Made by a program: the position numbers and the translations under genes. 64,000 nucleotides of DNA, from NCBI RefSeq assembly GCF_001563475.1, contig NZ_LPUT01000031.1:1-64000 (forward strand). Direction: 5' to 3'. Under the pieces are notes generated by a model. That model was not told where the DNA came from. It saw nothing but the letters and a program-made list of their open reading frames with translations, and searched no databases. This DNA is from Sporosarcina sp. HYO08. GTDB lineage: Bacteria; Bacillota; Bacilli; Bacillales_A; Planococcaceae. Below are positions 19,497 through 29,916 of this stretch, in pieces (the stretch's first letter is position 1; each line of letters starts with the position of its first letter).

Positions 19497-20048
19497 TTAG
19501 TAATACGGAGAGATCAAAATATAGACCAAAACGCCGGTTAAACTAACGTACAGCCAGATGGGCATTGTCCAGCGCGCAATTTTTTTATGGCGTTCATTTT
19601 CCATATTCCAAGCACGCGCAACACTCGTAAGCGCAAGTGGAACAATGGCGGCTGCCAAAATGATATGCGTGATCAAAATAAAATAATAAATGGCTGCCAT
19701 GATGCCTTCTCCTCCGTAAGGCGTAGATGGAGATAAGAAGTGAAAAGTGACATATGTGAGGAGGAAAAAGAATGTCGTCCCAAAAGCTGCGTAAATAAAA
19801 CGGCGATGGACTGTAACGTTCCCTTTCAAAATAGCAACTAGCGCCCCAACTAAAAACAAAAATGTGAAGCTGTTCAAAATAGCATTCATAAGTGGAAGAA
19901 TGGTCACATCAAATGCATCAAAATCTTCAACACCCGGCATTCCGGAAAGAACACCAATCGCCCCGATTAAAATGGCAGAGATTGTGATGATGGCCGGTTT
20001 GTAATTGCGTTTAACATGTTTAGTTCGATTAGTATTATAATTTATCAC
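19497..20048 (-). CDS. DUF420 membrane protein (CtaM/YozB-like)
   Basis: 183 residues with five membrane helices. The family pattern with conserved histidines is visible: VTVHRRFIYAAFGTTFFFLL, TYVTFHFLSPSTPYGG and LITHIILAAAIVPLAL, ending in RHKKIARWTMPIWLYVSLTG. DUF420 includes CtaM of Staphylococcus aureus, needed for activity of the heme-copper (aa3/QoxABCD) terminal oxidase, so a role in oxidase or heme-A assembly is likely. Start is GTG 20048 with GGAG eight bases upstream. It is alone, away from cta genes. Confidence 0.82.
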   Translation of the reverse strand: MINYNTNRTKHVKRNYKPAIITISAILIGAIGVLSGMPGVEDFDAFDVTILPLMNAILNSFTFLFLVGALVAILKGNVTVHRRFIYAAFGTTFFFLLTYVTFHFLSPSTPYGGEGIMAAIYYFILITHIILAAAIVPLALTSVARAWNMENERHKKIARWTMPIWLYVSLTGVLVYILISPYY

Positions 20049-20322
20049 TGCATTCGCTCCGTCATTGTTTAATGTGTTTCCTAAATTTTAGCATAACTAT
20101 AGGAGTATTTAATTGGATTCACAAAAGGTTCACAGTCTTTTCGGTTTTACCTTATAATCGCCCGCATCTTCGTAGTCTAGATGTGAAGGATTTAAGAAGT
20201 GACTAAATAAAAAATATAGGTACTTTCAATCGGAAATATCCATATTTTTGGAAAATGCATCTAAGATCCTGTTTTTTTATATGTTTCCTAAATAAATGAT
20301 TGTTAAAACATAGTTTTATAGT

Positions 20323-20334
20323 CGGGAATTCCCG
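20323..20334. promoter_or_regulatory. 12-base palindrome in the region before the T7SS operon
   Basis: CGGGAATTCCCG is a perfect palindrome inside the 530-base gap (20049-20578) between the DUF420 gene and esxA. The gap holds no convincing gene. The palindrome lies ~120 bases before the candidate promoter and could bind a regulator; no family is recognised. Confidence 0.35.
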
Positions 20335-20439
20335 GTTTTATGTCTACATAATGAAAAGAATGATATTTCTTTTGGGGAATTGGAAGTTTTATGTCAAATG
20401 GCATGGTGTCTAACTGCCTGTTCATGTCACTTGGCTGCT

Positions 20440-20466
20440 TTGACACCAAAAAATGGGTGTGATAAT
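20440..20466 (+). promoter_or_regulatory. Candidate promoter of the type VII secretion operon
   Basis: TTGACA (20440-20445) and an extended -10 TGTGATAAT (20458-20466) are 15 bases apart. This is the best promoter-like pair in the gap and would give a ~105-base leader before esxA. Confidence 0.5.
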
Positions 20467-20578
20467 CCTATTAAGGAAGAGATTTTTAATTGAAAATATC
20501 TGGTTAGGAATGGTTGCTAGGCAATCCGTTTCTTTCAGTTATTTTATAAAATTTATTTGTGAAGTGGAGATGGGGCAA

Positions 20579-20872
20579 ATGTCAGGAATTATTCGCGTTA
20601 CACCAGCAGAACTGGCAGCAATGGCCAATCGTTACCAACATGAATCAGGCGAGGTTGCTACTCAAATCGGCCGCCTGGACGGTATGATTGGTGAGTTGCA
20701 ATCAGCGTGGGAAGGGGCTTCAAGTGCTGCATTTGCGGAGCAGTACGAGCGCCTAAAGCCAAATTTTAATGAAATGCGTGAACTGTTAAGTGAAGTTGGC
20801 ATTCAATTGAATCGTGCTGGAGAAGCATTACAAGATGCAGACCAGCAAGTTGCTAGCCAAATTCGCGGTTAA
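20579..20872 (+). CDS. esxA: WXG100 protein EsxA (YukE)
   Basis: 97 residues, a helical hairpin with the central motif SAWEGASSAAFAEQYERLKP (WEG at ~41-43), and the C-terminal secretion-signal-like helix ending ADQQVASQIRG. Length and sequence closely match B. subtilis YukE (97 residues). WXG100 proteins are secreted as dimers by the type VII system and help activate EssC. Start at ATG 20579 (GGAGATGGGG upstream); ATG 20570 is a possible alternative three codons earlier. First gene of the T7SS operon. Confidence 0.96.
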   Translation: MSGIIRVTPAELAAMANRYQHESGEVATQIGRLDGMIGELQSAWEGASSAAFAEQYERLKPNFNEMRELLSEVGIQLNRAGEALQDADQQVASQIRG

Positions 20873-20895
20873 GTTCCAATCATACTATCGGTTTA

Positions 20896-20930
20896 AGGGG
20901 CGTCTTTCTCGCAAGTAGAAGACGCTCCTT
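20896..20930 (+). terminator. Attenuator-like hairpin between esxA and esaB
   Basis: GGGGCGTCTTTCT / AGAAGACGCTCC stem with a weak pyrimidine tail. In T7SS operons such a hairpin fits much higher expression of esxA than of the machinery genes downstream; that role is inferred. Confidence 0.6.
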
Positions 20931-20934
20931 CCTT

Positions 20935-20966
20935 TAATGAGGTGGAAAAATAATGAGGTGGAAAAA
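20935..20966 (+). repeat. 16-base tandem duplication carrying the esaB ribosome binding site
   Basis: TAATGAGGTGGAAAAA occurs twice back to back (20935-20950, 20951-20966). Each copy holds a GAGGTGG ribosome binding site; the second leads into the true ATG at 20966. Confidence 0.9.
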
Positions 20967-21205
20967 TGTATATAGAAATTACAGTCGATCTTACAAATTA
21001 CGACGGGGATGCATTTGACCTTAGGTTATCGGATTACCACACGATCAAAAAAATGATTGATATTGCTAGACAAGCGCAGTCAATTACAGAAAAACAGCGT
21101 GAAGGACATTGGATTCGTGTGGTCAATAAAGACAAACTATTCCCAGGAGATTTGACGTTGGCACACTGTGGGATCACGACAGGGGATCGGCTTGAAATCA
21201 TTTGA
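20966..21205 (+). CDS. esaB: T7SS ubiquitin-like protein EsaB (YukD)
   Basis: 79 residues. The sequence YIEITVDLTNYDGDAFDLRL at the N-terminus and GHWIRVVNKDKLFPGD / CGITTGDRLEII at the C-terminus match the YukD ubiquitin-like fold. It ends without a di-glycine, so it is not a conjugated modifier. In T7SSb it is a cytosolic core component that likely supports EssC. Located between esxA and essB as in B. subtilis yukE-yukD-yukC. Confidence 0.95.
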   Translation: MYIEITVDLTNYDGDAFDLRLSDYHTIKKMIDIARQAQSITEKQREGHWIRVVNKDKLFPGDLTLAHCGITTGDRLEII

Positions 21206-21220
21206 AGGAGAAATCGTATC

Positions 21221-22540
21221 ATGTCCAAAAAAGTGATCGGCTATTTAGAAAGCCTTCTTGACGCAGACATCCATCAAGAACAACATACAACCAATTTCAT
21301 ATTTCAAAATGAGCGGATCGGATTAAAAAATCAAGCGGAAATTAATTTTTTGAAAGAAGTAGAAACAGCCATCCGAAAAGAAACTCATATGTCTGAGGAT
21401 GAGTTAATTATCACCGCACAAATACCTGAATCATTGAAAAGGTTCGATGAACTCCAGTTGGAAGACGAGAAGTCGAGATGGATTTTTGCGTATCAACTGA
21501 TCGAGAAAGTAAGAGCGCATGTGTATGACCGTTTGACGCTCGTTGTTTGTCCAGAAAACATCGTCTATAGCACCGGTATGACACCTCATTTTCTTCATTA
21601 TGGGGTAGTGGATCGATTGCCGCCGCTCGTAAAAGATGAAGAACGTGTTTGGCTGGAATCCAGAGCAACAGTTGCTGCCGTGGTAGATGGAGCCGTTGCA
21701 TTCGATGAATATGTAAAATACAGTGATGCTTTGAAGTTAAATGAAGTCGGAGCGGCAATTATGTCAATGACCGACCATGAAGCATTATTGCAATATATTC
21801 AACAACAAATTAAATTGCTTGAGGAAAAAGAGAAACAGCACATAGCGCTTCCAAATAAAAAGTGGGAAATTTTTAAGCTTGTCACAATTGGTCTTGGGGC
21901 ATTGCTTATTCCCGCACTTTTATTTACCATTTATTACTTTATATACAACAAGCCGAAACACGAGGCGTATCTACAAAGTCATTCACATTTTTTAGAACAC
22001 AACTACAGTCAAGTCGTTACAGTACTATCACCGCAAAGCGTGAAAAGCATGCCATACATTGTTTTGTATGAACTTGCCCATTCCTATGTGGTGAATGAAA
22101 GGCTGGAAGAAGAACAAAAGAAAAATGTGCTGATGAATATTACCCTTCGAACAGATGAGGATTACTTAAAATATTGGATTTACATAGGACGGGGAGAAGC
22201 GGCGAAAGCAGTTGACTTAGCCCGTTCGATGGAAGATGGTGAACTGATCACCTATGGCCTATTGAAAAGGCGCGAAGAAATACAAGCTGAAAAGAAACTA
22301 TCAGGCGAAAAGAAGCAGCAATTGCTGAAAGAAATCGATGATGAAGTCGACGAGTACAAAAAACTGCTAGAACAAGAAAGTGAAATGGAAACAAAAGAAG
22401 AACCAAAGCAAGAGAAACAAGAAACCACTGCTCCCCAGGAAACAATAACGGAGCAGCCAGAAGAAGTGCAAGACGATTCGAAAACAAAAGAGCCGGAGCC
22501 TGAACAAGAACAGATCACAGAGGGGCAACCGGCTACTTAA
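21221..22540 (+). CDS. essB: T7SS membrane protein EssB (YukC)
   Basis: 439 residues. N-terminal cytosolic pseudokinase-like domain (~1-210), a single membrane helix (~218-238, IGLGALLIPALLFTIYYFIY), an extracytoplasmic helical domain (~245-370) and a long Glu/Gln/Pro-rich tail (~375-439). The bitopic layout is that of EssB/YukC, which scaffolds the translocon. AAGGAGA precedes the ATG at 21221. The acidic tail is low complexity and probably variable among strains. Confidence 0.94.
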   Translation: MSKKVIGYLESLLDADIHQEQHTTNFIFQNERIGLKNQAEINFLKEVETAIRKETHMSEDELIITAQIPESLKRFDELQLEDEKSRWIFAYQLIEKVRAHVYDRLTLVVCPENIVYSTGMTPHFLHYGVVDRLPPLVKDEERVWLESRATVAAVVDGAVAFDEYVKYSDALKLNEVGAAIMSMTDHEALLQYIQQQIKLLEEKEKQHIALPNKKWEIFKLVTIGLGALLIPALLFTIYYFIYNKPKHEAYLQSHSHFLEHNYSQVVTVLSPQSVKSMPYIVLYELAHSYVVNERLEEEQKKNVLMNITLRTDEDYLKYWIYIGRGEAAKAVDLARSMEDGELITYGLLKRREEIQAEKKLSGEKKQQLLKEIDDEVDEYKKLLEQESEMETKEEPKQEKQETTAPQETITEQPEEVQDDSKTKEPEPEQEQITEGQPAT

Positions 22541-22605
22541 AATAGATTTAACGTAAATCAGCGGAACGCCGAGGCGTAATTGATTAATAGAAGAAGGTGA
22601 ATGCC

Positions 22606-25600
22606 GTGTTACAACTTTGGCTATTTTATGATCGGCATTATCAACGACTCGAATTTAACGAGTACGAGAAGAAACAATTATCCATTGGCAACGATATTGC
22701 CGATGATATCACAATGCTGACGTTCCCATTTCCGCGGGGTCCGATGACAATTGACGCTGGAGAGGATGGTTTTTTTGTTTCAGAAGACAATCAGCGACTA
22801 GGTTTTTTGACAAAAGAAACGCCAATATCCGTACCACGAAAAGGAAGAGTATTACATCTTTACTTAACATCGGCTTGGCGTTATCGGGAAACTTTTTATA
22901 TAGGCTTTGAAAACGAAATAACATTCGGACTAAGTGATCCAACAGCATCCATTAGTCAAGATGAAAATGCCAATCATCATCGAGAAACAGGCAGTTTTTC
23001 ATTATTAAAAACTGCGGCAGGCTGGCAGGTGCAGATGCCGCCTCATTGTCCACTTTATTTGAATGGGGAACAGCAGGAGGGAAACCCGATAGTAGAAAAG
23101 GGCGATGTCATTCAATGGGCATTTATGGAAGTGAAATTAGTAGACGAAGATGTGCTGGAAGTGTTGTCTGTTGCTAATTTTCACTCAAAGCTTCCTGAAT
23201 TTGACGTGCCCCAATCCGAAACGGCAAAAGTGTACCCGGCCTATAGACGTACACCCCGAATGATTTATGACTTGCCGGAGGAAAAAGTCTCCATTACATT
23301 TCCTTCGCAAGAAAGTGAACATTCCGGTCGCGGGCTCTGGCTCATCATTACTCCACCCCTAGTCATGTTAATTGTTCTAGGACTTGTAGCATTTTTAATC
23401 CCCCGAGGCGTTTTCATCATCATTTCGTTAACGATGTTTATGATGACGCTTGTCACGTCAACTGTACAATATTTTAGAGAGAAAAAAAGAAGAAAACTGA
23501 ATGAGGAAAAAAGAAGGCGTGTCTATACAGCCTATCTTAAAAATATGCGTGAGGAGCTCTATGCGCTTTCCAAACAGCAGAAGGATGTACTAGACTACCA
23601 TTTTCCATCCTTCGAACGGATGAAGCATATGACAAACCAGTTGTCGGGCAGGATTTGGGAAAAGACGATGGATAGTCATGACCTTCTCGAGTTTCGATTG
23701 GGAACCGGCAATGTGCCGTCAAGTTATGACATTTCGTTAGCCACAAATGATTTGGCGAACAGGGAAGTGGATGATCTGTTAGAACAATCTCAACGAATGG
23801 AAACTGCATTTAAGGAAATTCCTGATGCACCCATCACAGCTGGCTTGTCCCAAGGAATCGTTGGCCTGATCGGTAAAGAGGCTGTCATTAAGCGCGAACT
23901 CCATCAGCTCATTGGTCAACTTGCTTTTTTCCACAGTTATCACGATGTTCGCATGATCCATATTTTTAACCATACGCATTATGCACAAATGGAATGGATG
24001 AAATGGCTTCCACATTTTACATTGCCACATATGCATGCGAAAGGGCTCATCCATAATGAGCAAACAAGGGATCAGCTTTTATCGAGGATTTACGAAATGA
24101 TTCGAGAGCGCGATGTCGATGAAAATAAAGGAAAAGTTGTTTTCACGCCGCATCTTGTCTTTATCGTATCTGACTATCAATTACTCGCCGAACACGTCAT
24201 TTTAGAGTATTTGGAAGGAAAAGATCATGCAGAACTCGGGATATCTGTGATTTTCGCAGCTTCTGCCAAAGAGAGAATGACCGAAAATGTCCATACACTG
24301 ATCCAGTATGTGAATGAGCAAGAAGGAGAAATCTTAATCGATGCTAAAAAAGCAGTCCGCATTCCTTTTAGATTGGATCCATACGAACGTGCAACGAATG
24401 AACGTTTTGCAAGAATGCTAAAGACATTGAATCACCAAGTCGGCATTACAAATTCCATTCCAAATTCCGTTGGGTTCTTGGAAATGTTTGACGTAAACGA
24501 AGTAGAAGACTTGCCAATTGAACAGAATTGGTTAACGAATGAGTCGGCGAAGTCACTCGCTGTACCCGTTGGCTTTAAAGGAAAAACGGATCTTGTCGAA
24601 CTGAACCTGCATGAAAAGGCACACGGACCGCATGGGCTCTTAGCCGGAACGACCGGTTCGGGGAAAAGTGAATTTCTGCAGACATACATTTTGTCACTTG
24701 CCGTCAATTTTCACCCGCATGAAGTTGCTTTTCTATTAATTGACTATAAAGGCGGGGGAATGGCACAGCCGTTCAGACATATTCCGCATCTGCTCGGCAC
24801 GATTACGAATATTGAAGGAAGTAAGAACTTTAGTATGCGTGCGCTTGCTTCTATTAATAGTGAACTAAAAAGAAGACAGCGTCTTTTTGATACGTATACA
24901 GTTACACATATCGATGATTATACGACTTTGTATAAAGAAGGGAAGGCGGAAGAACCGTTGCCGCATCTTTTCCTTATTTCAGATGAATTTGCTGAGCTGA
25001 AGAGTGAGGAACCAGACTTCATCCGGGAGCTTGTCAGTACCGCGCGGATTGGCCGAAGTCTTGGTGTACATCTTATTTTGGCAACGCAAAAGCCCGGCGG
25101 TATTATCGATGACCAGATCTGGAGTAACGCCCGTTTCCGAGTGGCATTAAAAGTGCAGGACGCATCGGATAGTAAAGAAATCTTGAAAAACGCTGATGCG
25201 GCTTCCATTACGGTAACTGGCCGCGGTTACTTACAAGTCGGCAACAATGAAGTGTATGAGCTTTTCCAATCGGCTTGGAGTGGGGCCCCTTATATGGAAG
25301 AGACAGTTGATGGAGAAGATGAAATTGCGATTGTGACAGATCTTGGATACGATCCACTTTCCGAAATCGAGGCGAATCCGGGGAAAAAGAAAACAAAATT
25401 GACGGAAATTGAAGCGGTAACGGCTAAAATCGCTGAAACGCAGAGAGATATGGACATTCAAAGATTACCGAGTCCATGGTTACCGCCATTGCCGTTTAGG
25501 ATTGCCAGCCATAAAAGGACGGTTACGGATCAGTTACAAGTACCGATTGGCATGATTGATGAACCAGAGAAACAGCGTCAAACACCGATTATGTATCACC

Positions 25601-27087
25601 TGATGAGTGACGGGAATTTAGGGGTGTTTGGATCTTCTGGATATGGAAAATCTTATACACTTCTTACCGCATTACTTGGTATAGCAGACAATCTCTCTCC
25701 GGCTGAAGCGAATTTCTACATCCTTGATTATGGTAACGGCTCTCTACTGCCGCTTCGTCAACTTCCGCATACGGCAGACTACTTCACTTTAGACGAAGAA
25801 CTAAAAAGAGATAAATTAGTGAAATTGTTAAAATCGGAAATCGCAAAAAGAAAGATGGCATTCCAACAAGCGGAAGTCAGCAATATTAACATGTATAACG
25901 AAGTGGCATCTATCCCTTACCCGCTATTGTATATCGTCATTGATAATTACGATATCGTCCGAGAAGAAATGGAAGACTTTGAAATACAGATGAATCAACT
26001 GGGCCGAGACGGACAATCGCTTGGGATTTACTTGTTTATCAGCGCAACAAGAGCGCTATCTGTAAGGCAATCACTAATGAATAACTTAAAGACGAAAATT
26101 GTCCATTACTTAATGGATGCATCGGAAGCATTTACGGTAGTTGGGCGCGTGCCGTTTGATCAGGAACCTTTCCCGGGCAGGGCAGTGATCAAGAAAGAAG
26201 CATCATTCTTCTCACAAATATACTTGCCGGCAGAAGGTGACAACGATTTTGAAGTGTTGGAATCTGTGAAGAAAATCGTCCAAACAATGAAGCGCAAATA
26301 TTACCAAATTGATTCACCGAAGCCAATTCCGATGTTGCCGCATGAATTGACAACCCTCAATTTTGTGACGTATCTTGATCAACCGAAAAAAGCAGGCCTT
26401 ATTCCAATTGGATTGGATGAGGAAACCGTACAGCCCATCGCCATCGATTTCCAAAAAAATCGTCATTGTTTACTGATTGGACAAGCGCAGCGTGGAAAGA
26501 CCAATATGCTGAAATGGATGATTCAAACGATCGTGGAGCAGGAAAAAGCTTTCGTCGTGATTTTTGATTCTTTTGAGCGCGGTTTGTCTGCATTTGCACA
26601 TGAAGAAAATATTGACTACTTAGAAACGAAAGAGCAGCTGACCGCGTGGTTAACAGTAGCGGAGCAGTATTTTAGTCAAATGGAACAAATCTATGTGGAA
26701 CGAATGCAGAGAGGGGAAGGTGCGGGAGAAATCGTTCCTTCGTATTTCGTCATTGATGGTTATTCAAGATTTTTACAAGTGGCGGATATTGGCATTCAGG
26801 ATCGACTCAGTAAGATGATGAAAAACTACACACATTTAGGCTTCAATGTCATTGTTTCCGGCAATAACGCGGAAATTACGAAAGGTTACGACGCATTTAC
26901 AAATGAGCTAAAGCTCGTTCGTCAAGCGCTCATTTTTATGAAAAAGTCCGAGCAGACACTTTTTTCAGTTGCATACGAACGAAGGGAACAAGAACTTCCG
27001 ATCGGGTATGCCCATTACTTGTTGAATGGCAATGATACAAAAGTGTTAACACCGTTATGCAAGGTTGAAAGGAAGATTATGCAATGA
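22606..27087 (+). CDS. essC: T7SS motor ATPase EssC (YukB)
   Basis: 1493 residues. Two N-terminal FHA-like domains (~1-190), paired membrane helices (~242-290), then three FtsK/SpoIIIE-type ATPase domains. Walker A loops are AGTTGSGKSEFLQ (~680), FGSSGYGKSYTLL (~1008) and IGQAQRGKTNMLK (~1291); Walker B of domain 1 is LLIDYKGGG and LFLISDEFAELK follows. EssC powers export of WXG100 and LXG substrates and recognises them through its C-terminal domain. GTG 22606 is chosen: AGAAGG lies nine bases upstream, whereas GTG 22597 overlaps that site. It overlaps esaA by four bases. Confidence 0.96.
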   Translation: MLQLWLFYDRHYQRLEFNEYEKKQLSIGNDIADDITMLTFPFPRGPMTIDAGEDGFFVSEDNQRLGFLTKETPISVPRKGRVLHLYLTSAWRYRETFYIGFENEITFGLSDPTASISQDENANHHRETGSFSLLKTAAGWQVQMPPHCPLYLNGEQQEGNPIVEKGDVIQWAFMEVKLVDEDVLEVLSVANFHSKLPEFDVPQSETAKVYPAYRRTPRMIYDLPEEKVSITFPSQESEHSGRGLWLIITPPLVMLIVLGLVAFLIPRGVFIIISLTMFMMTLVTSTVQYFREKKRRKLNEEKRRRVYTAYLKNMREELYALSKQQKDVLDYHFPSFERMKHMTNQLSGRIWEKTMDSHDLLEFRLGTGNVPSSYDISLATNDLANREVDDLLEQSQRMETAFKEIPDAPITAGLSQGIVGLIGKEAVIKRELHQLIGQLAFFHSYHDVRMIHIFNHTHYAQMEWMKWLPHFTLPHMHAKGLIHNEQTRDQLLSRIYEMIRERDVDENKGKVVFTPHLVFIVSDYQLLAEHVILEYLEGKDHAELGISVIFAASAKERMTENVHTLIQYVNEQEGEILIDAKKAVRIPFRLDPYERATNERFARMLKTLNHQVGITNSIPNSVGFLEMFDVNEVEDLPIEQNWLTNESAKSLAVPVGFKGKTDLVELNLHEKAHGPHGLLAGTTGSGKSEFLQTYILSLAVNFHPHEVAFLLIDYKGGGMAQPFRHIPHLLGTITNIEGSKNFSMRALASINSELKRRQRLFDTYTVTHIDDYTTLYKEGKAEEPLPHLFLISDEFAELKSEEPDFIRELVSTARIGRSLGVHLILATQKPGGIIDDQIWSNARFRVALKVQDASDSKEILKNADAASITVTGRGYLQVGNNEVYELFQSAWSGAPYMEETVDGEDEIAIVTDLGYDPLSEIEANPGKKKTKLTEIEAVTAKIAETQRDMDIQRLPSPWLPPLPFRIASHKRTVTDQLQVPIGMIDEPEKQRQTPIMYHLMSDGNLGVFGSSGYGKSYTLLTALLGIADNLSPAEANFYILDYGNGSLLPLRQLPHTADYFTLDEELKRDKLVKLLKSEIAKRKMAFQQAEVSNINMYNEVASIPYPLLYIVIDNYDIVREEMEDFEIQMNQLGRDGQSLGIYLFISATRALSVRQSLMNNLKTKIVHYLMDASEAFTVVGRVPFDQEPFPGRAVIKKEASFFSQIYLPAEGDNDFEVLESVKKIVQTMKRKYYQIDSPKPIPMLPHELTTLNFVTYLDQPKKAGLIPIGLDEETVQPIAIDFQKNRHCLLIGQAQRGKTNMLKWMIQTIVEQEKAFVVIFDSFERGLSAFAHEENIDYLETKEQLTAWLTVAEQYFSQMEQIYVERMQRGEGAGEIVPSYFVIDGYSRFLQVADIGIQDRLSKMMKNYTHLGFNVIVSGNNAEITKGYDAFTNELKLVRQALIFMKKSEQTLFSVAYERREQELPIGYAHYLLNGNDTKVLTPLCKVERKIMQ

Positions 27088-29912
27088 ACAGCAGTAAAAA
27101 ACGAGTCATTGAACTCATAGCAGGCATTCTATTGATATTGGCTGTCCCTATATTGTTTTTTCAATTAGTAGGGGGGAGCCTCTTCGGTGGTTCAGGGAAG
27201 CGGGTCATTGCCGTTGTCAATGAAGACCTTGGCGATGCAAAGGATGAGGAGACGATCGAAATGGGGAAAGAAGTCGTCTCCATTTTATCGGAAGACTCGC
27301 CGTACGAATGGAAAGTAATGGCGCGCGGGGCGGCTGTCAATGGATTGAAAGCCAATCAGTATGATGCGATTGTCTATATTCCATCCGATTTTTCGGAAAA
27401 CGTTATGTCTTATGATCAGGAAAATCCGGAGAAAGCGGAGTTTTCTTATCAAGTTCAACGTCAAGGTAATGGTTCTGCAAAACAGAAAGTGTTGCAAGAA
27501 ATCGAATCAGCAACAGGGCGTGTGAACCAAAAAATCTCTACATTGTATTGGAGTTACGTTGCGCAAGAAATGGATCATATTAAAAAGGAATTCTCGAATC
27601 TTTTAACAAAAGAAACGGAATTTCTTGATGCCTTGACTTCGTATTATAAGCCGGAGTCTGAAACGCTTGCGGAACAGATGAAGCGACAGAAAGATCAAAT
27701 GGAAGAGCTCCGAACGACAATTGGAACTGCCAGCAGCACGCATGATGCCCGAATTGAAGATGCGCAAACATTTGAAGAGCAGCTGAACGGTTTTGTCCAA
27801 TATGTTGAACAGTACAAAGACTTCCAACAACTTCAAAAAGAAATACTATTAGAAGTCCAGAGTAACAGTTTAGAAAAAATTCAAGCTGCCGCTGCTACCC
27901 AGATGCAGCAATTTAATGAGTCTGTGCTTGTACTTGAAGAAAGTAATGACCAACTCAATGGGAAAATTCAACAAGTGAATGAAGTGATTGACGCCAACAA
28001 AGAAAAGTTTGAGGCACTGACTGCGATACGAAAACAACAAGTCAATCGACAATTAGAAGAACTGATCGCCGTACAGGGTGCTGCGATTGACCGTTATAAC
28101 GAATCCATTTTGAGGAGATTAGAAAAAGGAATCGCAGAAGGAAAAGGCGGATCTTCTCAAACGGTAGTTGGAAATACGAACCTCTTTGATCGCCAGCACG
28201 CGCAAGCGACCAGCGATCAACTGCAGAAAAAAACAGAAGAAAAATCTGCGAGAGCATTACCGGATCTATCAGTCGAGCAGACGAAAATGACGGAATTGGC
28301 GGCAGCTGTCGCGGCTTTAAAGTTGAAAGTGACGGAAGAAGATCCTGAATCCGAAATGGCAAATGAGCTGACCCAACTTGAGGCGGCGTTGCGAACAGTG
28401 TCGGACAATCTAACGCAAGCGGCAAGTAGTTGGAACGGATTGGTCAGTGCGGATCGTGAGGATTATGCAAAAGCTGCGACGGAATACCAGAATCTGTATG
28501 CAGGTTTTGCATCGCTGTATGCAGAGTATGAATCTATCCAATATATTTTGAAGAACTATTCACATGACACAGCAAAATTACTGTATGAAATACGTACTAA
28601 AGAGTCTGCATTATTGCAGCATGCGGCGCTATCAACCGATAAGCGGAAACAGTTGGAGAAGCTTTTTGCGCAAGGCCCCGCAAGCCAGCAAGCTGATGCA
28701 CTATTAGCCTACTACGTAAAATTGCAGCAGCTAGGCTTCATGCTGGATGAACAAAAAGCAGGGATTCATCGGGATGAAACGTTAAAAGACGAGATTTTGA
28801 CAACGCTCTTGGCAAACGTTGTAGAAATCAATGAAGAAGAACTTAAAGGCTGGGCGTCTGTCGGAGAAGGGATTCCGGAAACGAAGCTGGGCATGAGTAA
28901 CTTAAGTTCAACATTTGCGGCTATTATGTCCGGGTACGAGGCATCGATGCAAGAACAACATTCTGCGTTGATGACAGACCTAGATTCGATTAATGACCAG
29001 GCGGCAGTTTTACTGGCGCAGATTGGAACACCGTCGAACATGATTGCATCAGGTGAGCCTGCTCAAACTGTCGGAGAAGGGGAAGTTACGGCGGGACAAC
29101 AAAATGTCGGTCATCAGCTGTTGTCACTTAGCACCTTGATGACATCGTTATCGGATCGGCAAAATGAACTGGTTAGTTATGCAGTTGATCTTCACGGAAA
29201 AGCGAATGGGATCAAAAACACGTCAAATGAATTTGATACAAAATGGAACACCAACTTAGAAGCGATGTCTGCATTTGCAGAAGACATCCAGTCATTTTTA
29301 GCCAACACTTATGTAGATGGCCAGGAAAACGGTTATGTATTCAACCATTTTGTCAATCCGCTCGAAGTAAAAGGCGAGGCTGCTGTGGCGGCTGAAATGA
29401 AAAAAGTGCCGCCGATGATTTTGTTTATCATCTTACTCATTAGCAGTCTATTAATAGGCTTCTTTAGCCACAGGTTCAAAGAAGGATCGCTTGGCATTCG
29501 TTTAGGGATGGTTGCCATGCTATCGCTGCTCGTTGGATTAGTCATTAGTTTGTACAGTGTCAATATGTACATTTTACGAGATGATCGTGCCATCGAATGG
29601 ACGATTTTCACAGTACTGTTGCTATTGGCAAGCGCAGCAGTGATCCGGACAGCGCTCGATATGAGTCCGACTGCGGGATGGATTGCAAGCATCGTATTGA
29701 TGTGTGTGTATATTAGCCCGTTGCTCATTCTGGGTGTTCCGGAAATCAATATGCCAGATGTGCTTTCAAAAGTCTTCCTATCGATTAAATATGACCCAGA
29801 AACACTATTTGGCTGGGGAGTGACAATTACAGGTGCGATCGCTATTGTCATGCTGACCATTTCTTATTTTATCAATCGAAATCGAATGATCGATCATTCC
29901 GCGGTGGAATAA
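27084..29912 (+). CDS. esaA: T7SS membrane protein EsaA (YueB)
   Basis: 942 residues. One N-terminal membrane helix (~9-30), a very long extracellular coiled-coil/helical stalk (~40-770), and five or six C-terminal membrane helices (~775-935). This is the EsaA/YueB layout; in B. subtilis YueB is the phage SPP1 receptor projecting through the wall. The ATG overlaps the essC stop (ATGA). It is the surface-exposed part of the secretion machine and so a possible phage target here too. Confidence 0.94.
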   Translation: MNSSKKRVIELIAGILLILAVPILFFQLVGGSLFGGSGKRVIAVVNEDLGDAKDEETIEMGKEVVSILSEDSPYEWKVMARGAAVNGLKANQYDAIVYIPSDFSENVMSYDQENPEKAEFSYQVQRQGNGSAKQKVLQEIESATGRVNQKISTLYWSYVAQEMDHIKKEFSNLLTKETEFLDALTSYYKPESETLAEQMKRQKDQMEELRTTIGTASSTHDARIEDAQTFEEQLNGFVQYVEQYKDFQQLQKEILLEVQSNSLEKIQAAAATQMQQFNESVLVLEESNDQLNGKIQQVNEVIDANKEKFEALTAIRKQQVNRQLEELIAVQGAAIDRYNESILRRLEKGIAEGKGGSSQTVVGNTNLFDRQHAQATSDQLQKKTEEKSARALPDLSVEQTKMTELAAAVAALKLKVTEEDPESEMANELTQLEAALRTVSDNLTQAASSWNGLVSADREDYAKAATEYQNLYAGFASLYAEYESIQYILKNYSHDTAKLLYEIRTKESALLQHAALSTDKRKQLEKLFAQGPASQQADALLAYYVKLQQLGFMLDEQKAGIHRDETLKDEILTTLLANVVEINEEELKGWASVGEGIPETKLGMSNLSSTFAAIMSGYEASMQEQHSALMTDLDSINDQAAVLLAQIGTPSNMIASGEPAQTVGEGEVTAGQQNVGHQLLSLSTLMTSLSDRQNELVSYAVDLHGKANGIKNTSNEFDTKWNTNLEAMSAFAEDIQSFLANTYVDGQENGYVFNHFVNPLEVKGEAAVAAEMKKVPPMILFIILLISSLLIGFFSHRFKEGSLGIRLGMVAMLSLLVGLVISLYSVNMYILRDDRAIEWTIFTVLLLLASAAVIRTALDMSPTAGWIASIVLMCVYISPLLILGVPEINMPDVLSKVFLSIKYDPETLFGWGVTITGAIAIVMLTISYFINRNRMIDHSAVE

Positions 29913-29916
29913 ACGT

